Source: Gordius sp. MW1
Lineage: Eukaryota; Nematomorpha; Gordioida; Gordea; Gordiidae
DNA: 64,000 nucleotides
Direction of reading: 5' to 3'
Assembly: GCA_964036665.1 (NCBI GenBank)
Contig: OZ038527.1
Span: forward strand, 19,242,221-19,306,220
The notes under the pieces are model-generated. The model did not search any database and was not told the DNA's origin. It saw nothing but the letters and a program-made list of their open reading frames with translations. Positions within the stretch are counted from its first letter, which is position 1. Each line of letters begins with the position of its first letter. The translations under genes were made by a program, and so were the position numbers. This document shows, piece by piece, positions 25,121 to 37,263 of this stretch.

Positions 25121-25515
25121 GGGTTACATTAAGGAAGTGAAATATAGGAATTTAGGTCCACTAAAGAAAAACTATTACATGCCACGGAGATGATAATTAT
25201 GCGGTGTAGAGTATACCAAGCTTGACCATTTGACAAATGACAGTCTCAGTGCAAAACTGGTAATTCAACCTATGGCGGACTTAATTAACGAAAATCGGCT
25301 AAAATGGTATGGTCACTAAAAAGAGAGACGGATATAAAACGAAAAGAATTAGAAATGGAGGAGCTGGGGAAGAGAGAAGAGGACGACCTCGTGTATTTAG
25401 GAAAGGGCATGTACACAAAATTATAAAAACCTAAGAAGATAAAGGACTTGGCCTTTACCCAATCAAAATAAACGCTAGGGATGTGGTACTTAATATATGA
25501 TAAAGAAGAAGAGAA

Positions 25516-28117
25516 TGAACGGTATATACATAAATTGAGGATACCAGACATTATTCTAACTTCCCCACAGGTTGCACTAATTCTATCATCTCACCTCTTA
25601 ATATGTTAGCAGCTCTTCAATCTGGTGTTTTTCTGAATTATTTCTTCTAACTTTCTCTTAACATTTTCTCCCACACGTTTAGATGCCTTCTCCATAATTT
25701 TGTGTAAATGTTTAATTTTAGCTCTCTATGAAAATGGTATTGAGGTTTAAATCTAAAACGAGAACTGATGTAAGGTAGGTTCATAGCGTCTACACATACT
25801 AAATCACACTCTAAGAGTGCAATAGACTATTTGACTTCTACAAAATATTGTTTGTGGTAGGCAATAGTTGCACTTATGTCCCATGTTCTGGGGAAGCTAA
25901 ATATCTGAAAATGGCTGCCGAAATTCGAACTCTGAAGGTTTACCAAAACATTCTTTCAGGGGTAATATTTCTATCCTATCGATGGCTATGAGTTTCTTTT
26001 AAACAAATAAAACGGGGAAAATATTTCTTGAATAGTCTGAAACAATTCTTTAGTTTAAAATAGATGAGGTCTGCATCTGCAATAAGTTTTTAACTATAGC
26101 CAAATAACTCTCAAGGCTATTTGTTGCGTCACCAACAGAAATCTGCTCGTATGAGTTATTTAGATCGTCCCTTATCCTATAGAGTGAATCCTCATATTCA
26201 GATTGGTGTCAACTCTGCAAGATTTCTTCAAATTAATTCTAAAATGTGGATTTTTTAAAATTTAAAATAATTTTACTGCTATATGACACAATTAAACCAT
26301 ACACCTTTATTTTTTAAAAATAATTTCTGAATTTTGCGTGGAATGTCTTTGGTTGAGTTTAGACTTAGTTTAGCATTTGCTGCGCAATGCGCCTTGACAT
26401 GTTGTGTAGGATTATGCGTTTTTCACTTGAAAATTAAAAAAATCATTAAATTAATAATATGATAACTTCCTCAATAAAATGGAATAAATTTTGAGTTCAC
26501 CACTTTATCTCAAATTCAATTAATCTTGCCACTCGTCAATAATCGGAAATTTATAGAATCACTGACAAATTTATTCAGAATTACATGATTTAAATTTTAG
26601 CATAATTAAAATACCAAACTCTAATTAAATATTTAAAACTCATATATAAGCAAGAAACACCATTTTAGTATTTTAGCACTATAAAAAACCGCTTTATATA
26701 ACTTATATCTCTAAACGTCTAGACACAAAAATTAAAGCAATTATATTTCAAGGATAAAATATGTTTTTCTTTCAAAAATTCGCTGTCTACTTATTAGCTA
26801 TATTATAATAGCTTATATCAAGCAGGCCCGTAGATTTGTAAATACTCAAATACCGTTTATGATTAAATTAGTTTTTTCAATAGATTTATTAATAACTATG
26901 AGCCATTTATAATAATTAGGTCTAAAGTGGAAATATAGGCATCTACCGGACTAAAAAGACAAATTTTAATTAATTTAATCCATTAAAAGCATTAACATAT
27001 AAGAGAGATACTTCATAACTTAAATAAAATTATTTTTTTTTTTTTATAATTTAAAGTTTAATGTATAAACAATTGGTATTTTTATAAAAAGAATTACATA
27101 TTTTGTGAAGGTGAGATAAATAAATTAAAAATTTAAGAATCGTTTTTTTGTATAAAAAAAATTCAGATCTTATTTAATTTATAGCTTTTAAATCCATATG
27201 GGATACGAAGTAAATAAAAATACAATACAATCATATGCAATGCAGAGTATAATAAAAATGCAATAACTTTAAACCGTGTGTCTATGACATATTTTCATTC
27301 ATCAATAAAAAAGCTGTCTAAAAAATAAGATCAACTTCATCAATTTAATAACAAATTATTATTTATTTAAATAGCAATTTTATTCAGTATAGGACGATAA
27401 CTTCTTAATCTTAAGAAACTAACCAATTTTTCATGTTAACCTATAAATTTTTTAATTTGGTAAAAAATATAAAAAGCTCCAGCAGGCTAGCGCCGTGACA
27501 AAAAATCCCCATTTTCAACCATTGTAAAATTCGATATATCAAATCCAGCATTGTTATTGTTTGCTTTGCACCATTATTAATTTATAAGTCTCTGTCACTT
27601 TCATACCTCCGAATTACCCCATTTAATATTACTTCAGCAGACTGCTCAGATATTATTTTTATTTTTTTTTACCAATTAAGGATACCCCTCACTTAGTCTT
27701 CCCTCGCGTATAATATTGGCATTTTAGTTAAAATCCTTTTTACCTCTTCAATTTGGCTTTATTTCCTTTTCGCGATCAGTCGATAATTGAAATTGTTACG
27801 ATTTCGTTCAAATTCAGCGTAAAATGCCCATATATTATTAATCAAGTGCCGGGGGTCTGTAAAAATGTTATTCGGAAATTGTGACATGTCGCGCTTTGTA
27901 TTTCGCGTTCAAAAAAATTATTGAGCCTACGGGCTTACTTGCCTAATTAAAGGGCTAACTTAGTACAACAATAATCACTACATTGAAGTCTACCTATCTT
28001 ATTCGCCAATTTCTTCCACCCTAAATGATTGTTTTAGTTCGTATTTAATATTGTCGCACAAATTTTAATTGAAATTTGATTCTTAAATATTATCAATACT
28101 TTTATATTTTACCTGTA
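25516..28117. other. Intergenic; possible degenerate coding stretch at 25600-26220 (minus)
   Basis: Minus-strand translation shows protein-like but broken stretches, e.g. EYEDSLYRIRDDLNNSYEQ (about 26200-26140) and WDISATIAYHKQYFVEVK followed by a stop (about 25900-25830). I could not assign a family, and no phase-consistent splice model was found, so this is at most a pseudogene or decayed transposon. From about 26.4 kb to 28.1 kb the sequence is AT-rich with nothing recognisable; the promoter of the next gene should lie at its end. Confidence 0.3.
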
Positions 28118-31100
28118 ATGGGTTGTGGACAATCTAAAAGCAATCATTATCAAATTGCACAGCCAGGTATTTTTCAATCGTGAAATTGTTATAAATCAAA
28201 CTTTTATATTAAAATATGTTTTTCATTAATCAATAATAGTGAGTGACATTTAATATCAGAACGATTAAGATAAGTACCCATTTGTACACCAATTTTTGTT
28301 TATAAATTATTTATATTGTAATAAAAAAAATTTTAAACAAAAAAACAAAAACTGTTATTAATAATTAAAAAGAACAGGTTGTATTTTGATTTTATAAAAC
28401 GATCACACATTTTAAACTTATTTTTATCGATTTTTAATGTAACTCGTCAGAGATTTTTGGGACTTTAATTATTTTGCTAATCCTTAGCGGTAACCTGTAT
28501 AAGGCCGGGAGACACTCACCCTTATATGGATGATTTGCAAAACATAAAGGGCTGATACCATTCAGTAACATTTTTTAAATAAAATCTCAGGTTTAAAATA
28601 TTAGTTTATTAATTTGAAATTCTCAACATATTGACAACTTGGTACCATTTTAATTTAATCAAACTTTGGCTTTATTCAACCAATAACAAACGCGATTTTA
28701 ATAACATCTGGACTGGACCTTGGGCTGAGATGAATCAAATTGCTAATGGATCCAGTAAAAGGTGGCATACAAATATATAAGCTTAAAGGGGGGGGGAAAC
28801 TAAGGTCCTAAATTATCACCAAGGTGTGCATGGACGCGCTTGACATTTATCGATTTTAAGCTAATGAGGCCACCCAATCAGGTCAAAATGCATCTCAAGC
28901 CCCACCTTCTCCCATTCTATAATTATAAAAAGAATTTTAATTAGTAGAGAAAATCTATTGAACAGAGGAGGAAGAGAAGATTTTGTGAATCTACCTTTTG
29001 GTCTAAAAGTATCACAATACTTAGCTAAATACTTAGCTCTACACGTGTAACACTTAGTAAGGAGGGTAGCAGAGATGTATATTAAGGGGGAGGGGAGGAA
29101 AGAAAAGATGAAATATAGGGGACAAAATGATGCTTTTCACAATTTTAATTATTTTTTTAGGGGGGGGGGGGCTAACTGAGCCGCGGCGCATGCTTAGAGG
29201 TAACGATGTATGGCCCTCGGGATTAATCGTTATGCAGTATAAATATTGATTAAAAATTGTAGAAAGTTTAAAACTCATTTATTATATTCATAGATATTTT
29301 AACATAAACTAAAGATTAAAAAAAGCAGCTATTAAGGTAAGGCTTTTGTAAAATTATCTAACCATTGATTCGTGAAGCTAGCGAATTAAAAGAAATTACA
29401 ATGTTTTAGATGCAGTTTTTAGCTCTAGTAATTACATTTTGGAAATTAAATTTAATTGGAGTAAGAGGGGTGTAGTTTTGTCGATACACAATTAAATTAA
29501 TTTATCGCAAAAAACTATTTTTGCAGAGGTTTTATGAATAATTTTTAAAATGGGGGATTTTGATTAAATTACCACATTAAAGTGTAATATGTTAGTAGAG
29601 AGATCAATTTATTTTATTTAAATAAGATACTGATTCCGACATGGTTCAATATTTTCGCACTCATCATTATCATGATATAACTGTAATGAATAATGCGAGA
29701 CAGTGGCGTAAATACGGGACCCCCCCCCCCCCCCCCCGATTTTTTATGAAAAAAAATATTTTAGTTCTAAAGTTTATATTTTATAGTTGTGCAAAGTAAC
29801 TGGCCAAGTTAATTATTTATAATGACTTTCTTTATGTTTTATACCAGATTTTATAATTTTGATGTTGAAATAAAAATGTTATAATTTTTTTTTGGAAATT
29901 CCCCCCCCCCCGGGAGAAAATCCTGGCTACGCGCCTGATGCGAGATAATAACGCTTAAATTGCTTTGAAACAGGTAAGCCACAAGCAAAAGTCACAAATG
30001 GGTTGTAATTTTCTTAAATTGGTTGATAGAAATATGTCTTTGAAATTAATAAAATTCAATGCACACAAATTTTCCTTTGTACAATCTGACCAACCATTAA
30101 TGATGTCATAATTTGATGTTAATAATATACATAAGGGGATTCTCACCAAATTTGCTTAATAAATTAGTAGGTATTTAAGATTAAGAACAGGCGATAAACC
30201 GTTTCAAATTCTAATTTCAACGGCACTTATTTTTCATAAAACATTGAATTTAAATTAGTGCCATTGGATTATAATAAAAACTATGTTATTTAAGAACAAA
30301 TGATGCTTTTGTTTCCTCGAAGCAGTTATTTATCACGTAAATTGTTTATTCCAGGTAACCAGGGAGTTCCTAATGATCTACCTCCAAGAACAAAAACCGA
30401 CAACTCGTAATAAAATTAAAATCTTCTAAATGCTTCTAAACTTTTATATTTTATATTACTTCATATATTCTTACATCCTATGTTTTGAATAGTCCTCCGG
30501 ATGGGGATGAAAATGTGCTGACAGAAGATAAAAATGGTGACACGGTTAAGAAGGGGAATGTATTTTGTGGCGAGCCAAAGATAGAAGGGGATACTTGCTC
30601 GCTCCAACTACACAGAGAGGAAATGAGGGCATCTCGAAAAAGATCAAAACAGAGAGGCTCAACTCTTTCTAACGATATTAATAAAGCACCAGATGGAAAT
30701 TCTATTGGTGAATTAGCTAAGACTGCAATAATTGAAAAACCAGAAAAATTATTGAACCAAACAAAACAATCTGAACATGAATTGACTAGCAAAGAAGACT
30801 CTAATGACAAAGGTATTATAGTGGATGAGGTTGACATGAGTTTAAATGGTATCAAGGCAGAGCAATCCACGATGCCAAAGCCTGCGACCTCTGAAGTTTT
30901 TAAAGAAGGCGCCATTGAAGAAAAATTGGATGAACGCGATTTTATTACCGGACTTGAGACGGTTAGAGCCGTACAAGCTATAAATTCTAAAATTAGACGT
31001 AAAGCTTCCAAAGAGTTAAATAACAGGGTTAATACCGAAATGATAACACCCAAAGAAGAAATATTGGACGAAGAATTGGGCTTAGAATCTAATACTGACA

Positions 31101-31258
31101 GTAACATGCGCATGAAAAATGGTGGTGATAAAAACTTTCTCGATGTTGAAAGAACTTTCCAAACGTCTAGAGGTAGTGTAAGTATAAAACGCAACTCAGC
31201 GCGCAATTCGATTTTCATTGAAAGAGATGATGGAATTGAAAGAGAAATTTATGAGTAA
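28118..31258 (+). CDS. Putative dually acylated (Met-Gly-Cys) acidic, disordered protein
   Basis: Three exons with agreeing phases: 28118-28166, 30355-30406, 30493-31258, giving 288 residues. The protein starts MGCGQSKSNHYQIAQP. Gly2 fits N-myristoylation and Cys3 palmitoylation, as in many membrane-tethered signalling or scaffold proteins. The rest is strongly hydrophilic, Glu/Lys/Ser/Asn-rich, without membrane spans or a recognised domain. A basic patch (QLHREEMRASRKRSKQRG) and a short helix-like stretch (AVQAINSKIRRKASKEL) stand out. The composition recalls GAP-43/MARCKS-type proteins, but no homology is claimed. The 49-nt first exon is easily missed because long-frame searches see only exon 3, whose first ATG is far inside. 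Intron 1 holds a transposon copy at 29.7 kb. Confidence 0.65.
29158..29945. mobile_element. G/C-run and GCGTAGCCAGG element copies in an intron
   Basis: About 29700-29940 runs from AGTGGCGTAAATACGGG and a long C run to GGGAGAAAATCCTGGCTACGCGCCTGATG. Its interior (GATGTTGAAATAAAAATGTTATAA) matches the reverse complement of the copy at 50.3-50.45 kb. A separate ten-base G run lies at 29160-29170. Both are in intron 1 of the Met-Gly-Cys protein gene. Confidence 0.55.
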
Positions 31259-31456
31259 TTAAAATATTTTTAATGAGTTTTAATATGTTAAATTTATTTT
31301 TTAACTTGTACACAACAGAATTACCAACAGTCCAAGCAAAAATTCCCAATTAGACACAAAAGACGACAGACAATCAAAGTAGTACCATTCTTATTTAAAC
31401 ATAATTTTGCAATAATTGATATTCGTTACAACACAATTTCGAAAAATTGCTTAATA

Positions 31457-32494
31457 CTAGTCTATTGTCTTGGAGTTACATTTCTGCTTCTGCATACGAT
31501 GTTTTAGCCTATAACATAAAAAGGTTAAAAAAGACTTAGGAAAAAGTTAAGTAGATTTAAAATTTAAGCTTTTAATTATTAATACCTTATAAAAAAATTA
31601 AAAAAAAACGAATTAAACGTTTTTGCTATACTACCTTATATTTTCTTTTTCTAATTGGTCATTGATCTTATTGAGAAGAGAAATCGTGAGCTCATAGTCG
31701 TATTTTTGTGCTCTTAACATATCTACTTCTTCCTGTAAAAGCTTTGATCTCGAATTTAGCATAGTAATTGCAATGCAATTATCAAAAAGCACTTTATCTT
31801 TCGCCTCTTTTAGTATTAAGACTTTGTTCAATTCTTGCCTAGTTTTATTTAGGGTACTACTCTCATTCGATAAAATGTTCTCGAGTTCTTTTATTTTACC
31901 ATCTTTTGCATTTAACATTGTGTTCAACACATCTAACCTACTTTGAATGTTTAGGTCGTCATTGAATTTTGGGATTTGATCAGAATCTTTAATTCGAGAT
32001 TCAAATTCATTAAATATAGTTTCCTGACGCTGAATAAATTGGTTAATTAAGCTTATACCCGGTGAAGAGTCTTTAACTTTATATTTATCCTTGAGTCTTT
32101 CATGCTTGACAATTATTTTCTTTATAGCCACTACTGTATAAAATTCTAAGCGTGAATTATTAAGGGTTTTTTCAATCTCACCTATGGTATTTTCGTTTAG
32201 CATCAAATAAGTAATAAGATCCCGTACTTTCACATGTAAACATTTCCTCGATTTTTCAACGAAGTCAGCAAGCTGATCTTTTGAGGTTGATTGGATACTT
32301 TTCTCCCTCCCTGATAGGCTTTGTATTGATGAATAACATGAAGACTTATTTATAAATGAACTACTAAACGATAAGTTAGACAAGCTATTAGTCAAGGCAG
32401 GTTCCATATAAGTTTCAATGTCATATGATGCAATTAGAATGTAAATAAGGCGTTCTAATTTTAAAGTATCAAACTCACATTTATCATTAAACAT
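31457..32494 (-). CDS. Coiled-coil protein of unknown function
   Basis: Two exons, 32494-31635 and 31508-31457, joined in phase (AG|G), give 303 residues. The N-terminal 60 residues are mixed and Ser-rich (NSLSNLSFSSSF). From about residue 75 the protein is helical with heptad-like leucines, clearest from about 195 (RLDVLNTMLNAKDGKIKELE) to the C-terminus (LEKENIRLKHRMQKQK). No catalytic motif, signal peptide or membrane span is seen, and I do not recognise the family. Its start codon is 63 bp from that of the divergently transcribed creatine-kinase-like gene, so the two may be co-expressed; if that gene is sperm- or cilium-related, this one may be too (inference). Confidence 0.7.
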
Positions 32495-32557
32495 AGCTTA
32501 AGTCAGATTTCACAGTAAATGTAGTTTTGTCAGAATAAATAATCGATCAACTTTAAT
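32495..32557. promoter_or_regulatory. Probable bidirectional promoter, 63 bp between start codons
   Basis: The interval between the ATG of the coiled-coil gene (minus, 32494) and the predicted ATG of the creatine-kinase-like gene (plus, 32558) must hold, or overlap, both 5' UTRs and core promoters. No TATA box or other motif is convincing. If the plus-strand micro-exon is wrong, the gap extends only to about 32628. Confidence 0.5.
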
Positions 32558-35500
32558 ATGACACCCTCCTTGTTTCCGTAAAACTATAAGAGTAAATTAT
32601 AATTAATTTAATTCACTTATAGTAATAGTAAAGTTCAGACCCCAAGGATCAAATTTACGTTTCCACTCCCAGATGGCGCCGATAACGTCTTAAGCAAGGT
32701 GCTAAATCCTACCTTATACTCCAAATATTGTGATTCTATGACTAAAAATGGGCATACTTTAGATTGCTGCATACAAACTGGTGTAGATTATCCACATATC
32801 AAAGACCAAAGACTTCCATGTATATCTAGTTACTAACGAAATATAATTTAATAACTACCTTTAAAATTTAGGTATACTGGCTTATGAGAGAGATTGTTAC
32901 TACAAGTTTTCCGAAATTTTTGATGCCATGATAAAATGCTATCAGCCAAACTTCCAACCAAATTTGGATAATAGACCCAATTTAAACCCTACTCCCTTTA
33001 GTGCAATTGAGGATTTAAACAGTGACAAATTTAGTAATACAAGATTGTACGCTTACAGAAATATAAGCGGTTTTCAATTTTTGCCTGGCTGCACTAGGAA
33101 AGCCCGACGCGAGATTGAAAGCATAATTACGCATGCTCTTAACAAGTTGGGGTCACCATATGAAGGTAATCAGATATTGGATGCCTAATTTTTACTTTGT
33201 TGCAAATGTCTATATCGTGGGTATAAAACAAAACTATCAATTTCGTTGTTAATTTTAAAGGAGGTGCATTTTTATTGATCATGTATGTTTGCTTATTATT
33301 TAAATGGCATAGGAATAATAGTTAATGCGCCGGTTATATCTCAAATTAATTTCAAATAATAAAATCAAAAAAGCTATTTATTGGCTAAATCCTGTTAAAT
33401 TACTATATTTGAATTAGTATTTAGGTGTTATTATCTAATCTAAATGTTTGCAATAAATAACAATACGCGAAGGTACATATTATTCGATGTTGGGGCTAAC
33501 GAGTGAAAATGAAAATCTATTGGAAAGCTGCGATGTGCTCATAACACGACCACCATACGTGTATGACAAATGTCTCACATCAGCAGACTGGCCAGAATCG
33601 CGTGGTATATGGCTAACCAACGACAAAACCATTGCTGTATTAGTTAATGAACTGGAGCACCTTAAAATCGTATCTCTTAAAGGAGGTACTATATATAATT
33701 TAAGATTTAACCAAATTCCTTAGCACAGATCATATAATTTATTTGCATAAAAGTCCGGTAAGGCCCAAATATTATTTAAAATATATAAAAATTCCCAATT
33801 TTTTTTAAAATTATGATGCATATAACAACCTTGCATTAAAAAACTCCCCGACAGACCCCTTATTCTCAACTCATTTAATGCAGCCTTACAATAATATTAA
33901 TGAGTTAAATTGAAAGGTCATTTCAAGAAGCCTAAATAAGCTCTGCACGAACAACCTATATTAGGTTTAAGTAAACGTTATGTCGGGAATAATTGATACT
34001 GATCAAAAAAGATAAGTTGAAATGCTATACCTTAAATATACTCTACACAATTGGCAAAAATTAAATATTTGTTTTGCTAATATAGAAAAAAAAATTATTT
34101 TTGCTTCCATACAAAGTTCGCTGCTAAAAATGGAGTTTTAAGAATTATAATTTAAATATTAATTTAGAAAGCAAATTAAATTTGTTGGTTTTGTTCTTTA
34201 CTTGGTCTAAGGGTTAATAGAAACTTGCTAAAATTTAGAGTAAAGATTGCCGGTATTTTACTTTGTCAAACCTCGCCTAATTAAAATGAATCTATCTTGT
34301 TCCAATTATAGCCATCTATATCCGCCATGATATGTATAATTAAGGTTTTTGTTAGTCTGTGTTTTTTTTAGTGATTTAGAGTTCCTTCTTGTAATTTATA
34401 ATAATAAAAGTCTATATACAACAAACATCGCAAAATACTTTTTATAACTCATTATATCTATTTAGAGTTAAGGTTTCAGGATATGTTTCGGAACCTGTGC
34501 AACTTTTTGAAGCAGCTTGAAAATAGCCTATTGGAATTAGGGCATTGTTACGTATGGAGTTTTTCCCGCGGTTTTATGGTATCCAATCCTTGCTACATAG
34601 GGAATGCCTTTGTGTGTGAAACATTGTTTAACCAAGACTCCCTGCCTCAAATGGAGGTGGAAGATTTGGAATCTATCTATATTTCCAACATAGATACTGA
34701 CAAATACAAATTAGTTTTCGATACTTACGACCAAAAAATTCGTATTCAAAGCTTACCGGTTTTTGGGGTAGGTGAGGTGGAACAATTTTTCCAATTTCTT
34801 AAGTTTTTGGTCCAAATATCACAAGCGGATACCAATGTGTCTAATACCTCCAACGTTAAAATAAAGCTAAACGAAAACAATGTTTTGGAATTTCCGCTAA
34901 TGGTTCGTCAAAAATGTATTCTGTCTAAAATACTGACTCCAACACATTGTTTAAGCCTCTACGAACGAGGTTCTGATCTCTATGACGAATTACTTACCAT
35001 GATTGATATAGGTATAAAAGACATTGAAAATCTTTCTTTATACCCTGATGGATTGATATGTGTCAACCATCAGTCTTACGAGAAGTTTGATTCCATCCTA
35101 AATGCTATTCGCAGCGAAAATGATCGTACTAGTTATAGATTTTGGAAAAGTCATGAAACATTGACCAATTTTGATACGCCTAAATTCCCGTTTGACGAAT
35201 TCATTTCTGATTTTTTCATCATGACAGCACTTAATATAACAACAAAGAACTTCGTTCCTTTTTGTAACCTGCCCGACATTTCATCAATACTACAAATCAA
35301 CAAAGTCGCATTTGCTACTATGGAGCCAAAATTTAAGGGAGAATTTTATGATTTCAATTCACGCCAGGTGCCAGAAATTAACGATGCGCGAGTCATGTCG
35401 CTGCTATATCCATCTTGGGATTCTTCAAAATCATTTTTTAGGCATTGGCCAAACGGCAGAGCTTTTTGGATTTCCAAAGATCGATCTTTTTTGTGTTGGA

Positions 35501-37263
35501 TTAATGAAACAGATCACATGAAATTTTTCGCTTTCGCAAATGACGCCGGAATCCTCACTTTGTGGGACAAGTATATAGTTTTCATTGAAGCATATAGAGA
35601 TGCTATGGTAACCGCTGGTATAGAATACACGGACCGTACTACTTTCACTACTCTTCTCCGTCCAATAAATCCATTCCATTTGGGAGCAGTCATAAGTACT
35701 AAAAATGAAAACTTAAATTACCTCAAAAATTTATTAACCCTTACCGGGTTCCAAATAGTCAATTTGCGCATTACCGAATCATCTGTAGAATTATGGGTAA
35801 TCCATATAAAGGATAGCACCGCAGACATTATAGGTGAGCATAAAGCGTCGGAATCTGTGGGTGATATTATGCGAGAAACCTTTTTAAACGAAATCAAAAT
35901 TTTGATGTCCAAAATGTCATATTTGCGGTTTCTCATCAAGCATAGTCATGAAGATATTGTTTTAGACGACGCCTTTAAGGAGCTAAAAATATTGGTTGGG
36001 AAAGAGGACTACAATTATCATGATTCAGGGGGCCAAGGTTCACCATCAATGATTAAATCGATCGTCTCTCAAACTTTTACAAATTACCCATTTTTTTTAA
36101 AAACAGCAAATGTCAATATAGCCTCATGTTTAACACCTGATATGTATGCCATATTGTCCGAATACCGAACGGCTCAAGGGTTTACTTTAGATGATTGTAT
36201 TCGAGTAGGATGCGATAATCAGGATAAACACATAGCCGGAATGATAGCTTTGGATGAGGAGTGCTATGACCTTTATGGTGATTTAGTCGATTGCCTCATT
36301 CGCATGAGAAGCAAATCGCGCTCTCTCCATCACGTGATTCACGAAATTTCATACTTCCCTGAAATAGCTGTTAGCCTCGATGATCAATACGTTTACCATT
36401 TAGAACTAGGACTGTTCCGAAATTTGCAAGGTTTTCCATTGGTGGCTGGTTGCAATTTGCGACATTTAACCCAGGTAGAAGATCTATTTCTAAAAGCCCT
36501 AAATAACACAAGACTCTTGACGGGACAGCCGAATAACGATTATCGTATTAATAAAAATTATACAAGTTTAGAATTGATTTCGGAAGAAGAGGAAACCAAC
36601 ATTCTAAGTGAATTTTATGAGGCACCTAATTCAATTATATATTTTTGTCCGCAACTCAAACTATATTGGCCTCGTTTTCGTGGAAAATGGCAGCAAAATG
36701 AACAATTATCGCCTACAGCCGTTACAGATAATGGTTGTGAAGTAAATAATTATCCAAATAGACGCTGTGGAACTTATTTTTTGAATGTAATTGATCATTT
36801 CCAAGCTTTTTGGACACTGGACAATAATAACGTGTGGTGTCAATTTCATGAAATATACACCACTTTGCAAGAATTGGAAAGATCTTTGGCCACATTAAAT
36901 CATTCATTCATGAAACATCCTAAATATGGGTATGTTACCACTTGTCCAATTAACCTAGGGTCAGGGGTGAGCATCAAGATACGTTATAAATTGCCAAATC
37001 TTTTGGGCACTGCCAACCTTAACGGATCAAACAATAATACATCAGCTTTTGTATCGGCAAAACAAATTATAAACAATTATAATTTACGCATTATAAGTTA
37101 TGACGATGTAACCTTAGAAGTCGTAACCTCATCTTGTTATGGTTACTCCGAAATAGAGTTATTGCAGCAAGTTATCGATTGCACCAAAGATCTCATTAGA
37201 AAAGAAATAGAATTAAAACTTGCATCTCAAAATAATATTAATACGGTCAAAAATGACGAGTGA
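32558..37263 (+). CDS. Three-domain creatine-kinase-like protein, flagellar type, catalytic residues eroded
   Basis: Exons 32558-32577, 32629-32819, 32872-33165, 33473-33685 and 34466-37263 agree in phase and encode 1,171 residues, close to the size of sea urchin flagellar creatine kinase (three fused kinase domains, about 1,174). Domain 1 (about 7-360) shows VLNPTLYSKY, CCIQTGVD, CTRKARREIE, DWPESRGIW and NELEHLKIVSLKGG, all typical of creatine kinase. Domain 2 (about 361-750) has KILTP, HWPNGRAFW and NETDHMKFF. Domain 3 (about 780-1171) has LTPDMYAILSEYRTAQGFTL and GYVTTCPINLGSGVSIKI. Creatine kinase needs Cys in CPSNLGTGLR and several nucleotide-binding arginines. Domain 1 reads NPCYIG and domain 2 FHLGAV there. 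Domain 3 keeps the Cys (about 1066) but has Ser for the Arg, and YHLELGLFRNL replaces the STRVRTGRS-type motif. All three look inactive as phosphotransferases. The 20-nt first exon is the least certain part. Confidence 0.85.

Larger units (their letters stand above)
20149..25515 (+). mobile_element. Old RTE-type non-LTR retrotransposon, interrupted three times
   Basis: The 5' end AAACACTACCTACGACGG is shared with the copy at 63422. The endonuclease region (about 20398-20830) keeps WNLDALTGKS, FLQET and GDGIVLSEAF motifs of the APE-type nuclease. A reverse transcriptase remnant (about 22900-24090) contains LHQGSA and a decayed IPTDDIVLC motif C, then YLGSKLHQEG. The C-terminal region resumes after 25131 with GLN.RKSAKMVWS and RRGRPRVF. 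The 3' end is GATAAAGAAGAAGAG. Many stops and shifts are present, so it is inactive. Removing the insertions at 21458-22610, 23245-23700 and 24100-25120 restores continuity, and the frame runs on across the last junction. Confidence 0.85.

Noticed and set aside
33473..33685. First impression of an arginine kinase (RGIW…NELEHLKIVSLKGG).
   Set aside because: DWPESRGIW, VLNPTLY, CIQTGVD and KLPNL match creatine kinase better, and the three-domain length fits flagellar creatine kinase.
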